A stretch of 64,000 nt of DNA from Serinus canaria (lineage: Eukaryota; Chordata; Aves; Passeriformes; Fringillidae), in the NCBI RefSeq assembly GCF_022539315.1, contig NC_066323.1, positions 11,521,219 to 11,585,218 of the forward strand, given 5' to 3'. This document shows positions 59,501 through 64,000 of this stretch, one piece after another. How positions within the stretch are numbered: the first letter of the stretch is position 1; the number at the start of each line of letters is the position of its first letter. The notes beneath the pieces were generated by a model. That model saw only the letters and a program-made list of their open reading frames with translations. It did no database searches and was not told the DNA's origin. Made by a program: the position numbers and the translations under genes.

Positions 59501-62500
59501 GTGTGAGCTAAGGATTTCTTCTGACCTTATATTCTAGGAGTTGTGAAAGAAAATTGCTTTTACCTGCAGGAAGAGACAAGGAAGTAACAGTTACCTTTGT
59601 AAAAGCAATCTATAATTTGGGAGCTTACAGGTCAGTGTAAAACCAACTGCCAGGATGCTGAGTGTGGACACCGTTATCCTGAGCACTTGATATGAATGCT
59701 AAAGAATTGAACGCTTTTCAAATTGGGGTCCCAGGACTGAGACACTGCAAAGTAAAGCAAATTTGCAGTTGAGAAGTACTTGCAAATTATCACAGAGATC
59801 TACTATTACTACTTCTGAGCTTGGGATTTGACCACAAATCTTGCTGCATTTGATGTGCTGAATTTCTGTCATGTTCTGGTTCTCCCTTCATTGATATTGT
59901 CTCAGACCACAGAACACACCAGTTTGATCATATTTTGTATCTATTTTATGTTAGAATGAAATACTTACCACCCACCTTTAGATAAACCCTCACAGAAGAG
60001 AAAGTATTTAGTACATCCTGTGATTCAGTCTTAAAAGATTGACAAAACAATTTCAGCAATTGAGATAGCATCAGCATGTATTTTACATATTACAATGGGA
60101 AAGCTAAATTAAAAGAAAAAAAAAAAAAAGGAAAAGCTGCAAAGCAGACACAAGAATATGTTCTTAAACACACTCTGATATCCTAAGGGGAAATAATTTT
60201 CTGAGCCAACTGATTGTAGATTATTCCTCAGGAGAAAAATTATTCAAAAGCTGAATTACAGAATCAACCTTACAACTCATGACTTGGATTTTACACTGGC
60301 AGAGAATTATCATGCATGGAATGATTTCTTGAAAGCTTCTGAAAAAGTTCTAAATCAATTAGGCTTTAAAATTTGCAGAACTTCTGTTTACAGTGTATAA
60401 CTGTTCTCACATTGACTTTGATGCAGGAGGAGGAACTGTTTTAAAAGGGTTTCAGGTGAACTGTTTCTCCTGCATTAATAACTCACCCCATTAAGTGCAA
60501 ACACACACACTGTGTAGATCATTCCAATGGCTGCAAATGCTATGAGGCACATCAGGAACCGGAGGGCATCTCTGTACAGCTTGAAGTTCATGGGTTTAGG
60601 GTAGAGAATGGACCTCACCAGATCCCCTTTGGCTGTGTTGAAACCTGGAAAGACAAATCATTCCAAGGGGAAATTTTTTTTTTAAATTCTTTGTAAAGAA
60701 TGGGAGGTTTCAAAATTATTCATAATTTCTGCAACTTATGAAAGAAGGCCCAGGTGTTTCATTTTAGTGTATGGGACCTTATCTGCAGTATACAGAAAGG
60801 AGCTATTTTTGTCTTAGTGGGGGAAGGATTTTTTCAATGTATTAGAAGCAAAACAAAATTCTTCTTTGTAATTATATGCTGGCAGTTTTGGTAGAAGTTA
60901 TGCCAAGCAACAAGAAACAATGCATAATAACTTAGCCCAGCCCAGGATAATGATTCTCCATCTGTCTGTAGTAAATATGGATTAGTGCCTTTAACTTAAT
61001 GTTATTTGATACTTTGTCAGACTGTTTCAGTGAAAAAAATCGTGGAAGGAAAAGTGAACTCAAGTGTTGACTGACCAGTCTGCAGCACCACAGCTTTCAC
61101 TACTCCTCTGTCATCTGCCTTGGTCTGGATGACCTCTGTTCCACAGAAGAGGACATGTTTTCTGTAATCTTCTGCACAGTACACTCTCCAGGGCTTCAGA
61201 TTATCAGCTTGTGGTAGGTGGATCTTCGTTACAGGAATACTTTCTCCTAGGGAAGATTAGTTCAGATGAGGAAAACTGCAGTACACTTAATAACAGCCTG
61301 CTGACTTTCAAATAAGTACCCAGACATCTAGATGGTAAGTTAAAGGCATTTACTAGAGAAACCAGCTTACAGAAATTTTACTTTTATATTTTGACATATT
61401 CAGAGTGAATAGAGCTTAAAGCCTAGCAAAAAAAGAGACTGCCAGAGAAGAGTCTTCCTTTGCATCAGTACAGCAGCTTCATGTAAGTCTGAGAACTGAA
61501 AGCAGTAGAAGGACTCCCAACCCTGACTGCAGATGTAGAGACTTGAAAAGAGGCCTGTACTGGTGTTGCATGACTGCCTTTGAATGGCCACAAGTTGTTT
61601 ACCTAATTTGAACCTCATGAGCAGGTCACTACACATTCCCTCAAGCAGATGGGAACATGATATCCCCTATTCTCCCTCTCTAGTAAAAAGGAGAGCCTTT
61701 AGCTCAGTGCTTGACAGGTGACAAATACCCTATTTATGTCAAAGCAGACAGTAAGGTGAAGAAGAAATGTTTTGTGACAGCTGAAGTTTTCCAAATTAAA
61801 CGTGTTTCTGGAATTTCTCATTTATATGAAATTTCAGCACTGTCAGTTTCAGTTTGATTCAGACCAAGACCAAATTTAAAGACAATAAATAGAACTGTGA
61901 CTTCCTCTTGCACCAAAAATCCTGCTTTCTAGGAACCTCTCCCACCTGGTGTGTCCTCCGCTGCTATCACAGGAATGTGAGGCTAAGTGTCTGGAGGGCT
62001 AGACAGACACTCCACAGGAGATGTTGCAGTGATGAAACATCCAGTAAGTGACAGAAACCCCTGCAGCCAGAGTGGACCGTGGGCCCTGTGTAGGAACAAC
62101 TCTGCTTCATATCCATTTTCTTCTGTCCTGCTCACTCCTCTTCACTGTCCACTCTTTCCCTTCTAATCAGATCAGCTCTTCCTAAATGCTGCACCCCATG
62201 ACGGTAGGAAAGGATAAATTGCCCTTCCTAAAGTCCATATTGTCTGTTTAGACAATTAACAACAATTCAATCTCTATTATATGGAGGCAAAAGAATCCCC
62301 TTCTCGGCCAGCTCTGGACTGTCTCAGAGAAAGGGATGTACATGATAACTCTGTCTGTCCTGTGTCCCCGAAGCCATGGGGCAATGATGGTGTTCAGGTG
62401 GCAAACCAGGGAGGGATGAGCTGTACCTGTCAGCATGCTTTCATTTACAGTGCACTGCCCACTGACCAGGACGGCATCACAAGGCAAAAGGGTTTTGCCC

Positions 62501-63809
62501 TCTTTCAAAATCAGCAAATCTCCAGGAACAAGATAGTGCGATTCCAGCTCTTGGAAACCTGAAAATGAAAAGTAATGAAAACTTTTTGCTTCCTATATTT
62601 CTCTGTAGCAAGAGGGAAAAAATACAAGGAATTAATTGCTAAATAGAATTCTTTGTAATGGCTGATAAACAAAGGACCAGAGTAGGACCTATGTGTACAA
62701 ACTCCAATATTCAAGAAAAGCCTAGGCATCAGTTCCAATTCTAGAATTCCTCCTTATCTACCCAGGATCTCAACCACTGGTTACTGTCCCATTTCACTGA
62801 CCTAACTGAGGAGCCTTGGATTTAAATTTCGTTATTTGACTTCATCTCTGTGGACTGTGCTCTAGACACCTTTACAATGAACAGACTTTGCATGGAGCAA
62901 TTAGACGGACTCAGCCATTTAATGGGCATGTTGTTGGCTATGTCAGCACTGCTTTGAGAAAAATTACTTTGTTTTCCTGACAATTTTCAGCTAAGGCTGC
63001 ACTCAATTATTAATATGTTTGATATGCCACAACATAAATACAAGTCAAATTAACTCTTTGGGCAGAAGTGAGTTAACTGAGCTGAGATTCAGAAGATGAA
63101 AGCTACTTTAGAATAAATCTGTTACAATACATGCGTTATATAAATTGCTATAGAAACAAAGAACATTATAAAAAGAAGCATAGGGGAGTCACCTTCCTTA
63201 TTTCTGCAGACAGTGACCATAATGTTGTTATGAGACTCAACCAGTCTGTGCAGTTTAATGGATTGCTATAAATTAAAGAAGAACAAACAAAAGTGTTACA
63301 TCTTACTTACATGATGCAATTTGTCCACTAGCAATTATTTCCTTTTGTTATTTGTGATTATGAGAACCTTCAGAAACTGGGCTCCAACTCTACCAGGAAC
63401 TGTACAACCACAGAGAGAAAGAAATTCCCCACCCTAATTACAGAGAGCATAACAAAATGTTACCAGGTGAAGCACTGGAATGGGGAAGGGAGGATGTGGG
63501 TAAGGTACCACACAGAGGTTATGATGACTAGGAGGCCAGGCCATTGCACCTGCTACTACACAATGACACAAGACTAAACCTCTGAGTAAGTCTTGTAGCA
63601 CTGTGTGCATGTTGTAACATGCTGGCCTGTCCCAGACATTAAATCTGCCTTGTGGAAAATGTGAGGTGTCTCACCTTTCTAAGATCATATACGGTCAAAA
63701 ATATGGAGAGGAGAGACATGAATATGATGGCAATGGCATACTCCATGTAATCTTCAGCAAACCACAGACACACACTGAACAGCTGGAACATGTAAAATGG
63801 ATTTAGGAC
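41511..63809 (-). CDS. ATP13A4: ATP13A4, P5B-type transport ATPase (5' end missing)
   Basis: Twenty-four exons join in frame to 1003 codons plus stop: 63675-63809, 63193-63265, 62427-62558, 61076-61246, 60487-60644, 58856-59044, 58480-58541, 57609-57759, 56939-57025, 56117-56270, 55400-55511, 53554-53678, 52568-52731, 51447-51566, 50726-50805, 49900-49942, 49196-49305, 48255-48351, 47439-47511, 46012-46186, 45374-45582, 44330-44418, 42213-42293, 41511-41732. Motifs in order: TGES across 62427/61246; the P5B helix signature [18 protein letters not shown] across 58856/58541 (phosphorylated Asp in DKTG); KGAPE; VTGDN across 53554/52731; [12 protein letters not shown] across 49900/49305; then C-terminal membrane helices. 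The last residues [12 protein letters not shown] resemble ATP13A4 rather than ATP13A5. Family members are endosomal/lysosomal pumps, with polyamines the best-supported substrates for relatives. About 190 N-terminal residues lie outside the window. Confidence 0.93.
42366..42765 (-). repeat. old CR1 LINE fragment in an ATP13A4 intron
   Basis: AGAATCATTTAGGCTGGGAA with 'ccagagatggtggctcaacc', 'gcagtctgttccagtctgca' and 'ggccatttcctctctatcac' is a diverged reverse-oriented CR1 body. It lies in the intron between exons 42213-42293 and 44330-44418. Confidence 0.8.
44820..44870. repeat. inverted repeat / hairpin in an ATP13A4 intron
   Basis: Arms 44820-44842 and 44847-44870 (GACTCTTTAGATCCTGATCA... 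against ...TGATCAGGATGTAAAGAGTC) pair over about 22 bases with one mismatch and one bulged base around a 4-base loop TTTG. It lies in the intron between exons 44330-44418 and 45374-45582. Confidence 0.85.
48788..48888. repeat. near-perfect 29-bp hairpin with adjoining direct repeat
   Basis: Arms 48817-48845 and 48860-48888 (ATTTTAGGTCCTACCT... against ...AGGTAGGACCTAAAAT) pair with a single mismatch around a 14-base loop. Immediately upstream a 15-base direct repeat CCTGGCATAATAGAT occurs at 48788 and 48804. It lies in the ATP13A4 intron between exons 48255-48351 and 49196-49305. Nature unknown. Confidence 0.9.
50279..50298. repeat. TA dinucleotide microsatellite
   Basis: A short (TA)n run, CATATATATATATATTTATA, preceded by a CT-rich stretch, within an ATP13A4 intron. 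Confidence 0.8.
53189..53229. repeat. A-rich simple repeat
   Basis: A run of A with two G interruptions between exons 52568-52731 and 53554-53678 of ATP13A4. No retroposed gene body was recognised next to it. Confidence 0.85.
55089..55136. repeat. two-unit tandem repeat of about 23 bp
   Basis: The unit GTGGGCATGTGCTAGTGTTC occurs twice in succession in the ATP13A4 intron left of exon 55400-55511's neighbour, a recent local slip or duplication. Confidence 0.75.
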
Positions 63810-64000
63810 CTGTTTGGAGAGACAGCAGTGGTAAAGAGCTGGCCACATTTAAATGGTCCCAATATACTTAGACAGTCCAACCTGTTAGAAGAGGGCTGGA
63901 ATAAGAGACATTAAGTATTGGGACTTCTGACCCCCGCTTTGTAATTTTCTCAGCAGTCACTTTAGTCTAATCAGATTGGACCATCTTCATCTGACAGAAG

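Noticed and set aside
41511..63809. Calling the large minus-strand ATPase ATP13A5
   Set aside because: The C-terminus ([30 protein letters not shown]) agrees better with ATP13A4 as I remember it, and a separate relic lies where ATP13A5 is expected.
1..64000. tRNA, rRNA, CRISPR arrays or bacterial-type operons
   Set aside because: None was seen; the window is vertebrate nuclear DNA with introns and LINEs.

Overview
This window looks like part of a bird chromosome, probably a passerine. The evidence is several CR1 LINE tails, GC-rich CpG-island promoters beside AT-rich introns, two retroviral-type solo LTRs, and a gene order resembling the vertebrate PLAAT1 - ATP13A5 - ATP13A4 neighbourhood (human 3q29, from memory). 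All genes are intron-containing; exon boundaries below were set by eye from reading frame, GT/AG splice dinucleotides and family similarity.

Layout. (1) 1-4.7 kb, plus strand: the last six exons of a zonadhesin-like membrane protein (C8, TIL, cysteine-rich module, EGF, one transmembrane helix, short cytoplasmic tail). (2) 4.7-7.4 kb: intergenic, with a CR1 tail and a possible scrap of a PLAAT exon. (3) 7.4-26.4 kb, plus strand: a tandem array of five PLAAT1-like (HRASLS/LRAT-type phospholipase/acyltransferase) genes. Copies 1-4 each start at a TATA box and a nearly identical GC-rich 5' block. Copy 5 is a pseudogene with no such promoter. Units are separated by 2-4 kb duplicated spacers holding minisatellites, CR1 remnants and a solo LTR. 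(4) 26.4-41.5 kb: a gene-poor region with three fossil exons of a P5B ATPase on the minus strand, best explained as a decayed ATP13A5-like gene, plus a CR1 element and a solo LTR. (5) 41.5-63.8 kb, minus strand: 24 contiguous in-frame exons of ATP13A4 (1003 codons plus stop). The N-terminal exons lie beyond the right edge.

The most interesting object is the PLAAT array. Promoter, exon 1, exon 2 and especially intron 2 are homogenised between copies, while the last exon, which encodes the hydrophobic C-terminal membrane anchor, differs strongly in every copy. The second residue of the catalytic triad also alternates between His and Asn. This looks like a lineage-specific lipid-enzyme cluster with a conserved catalytic cassette and variable anchors, shaped by gene conversion. 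Two near-perfect hairpins in ATP13A4 introns are further candidates for unannotated elements.
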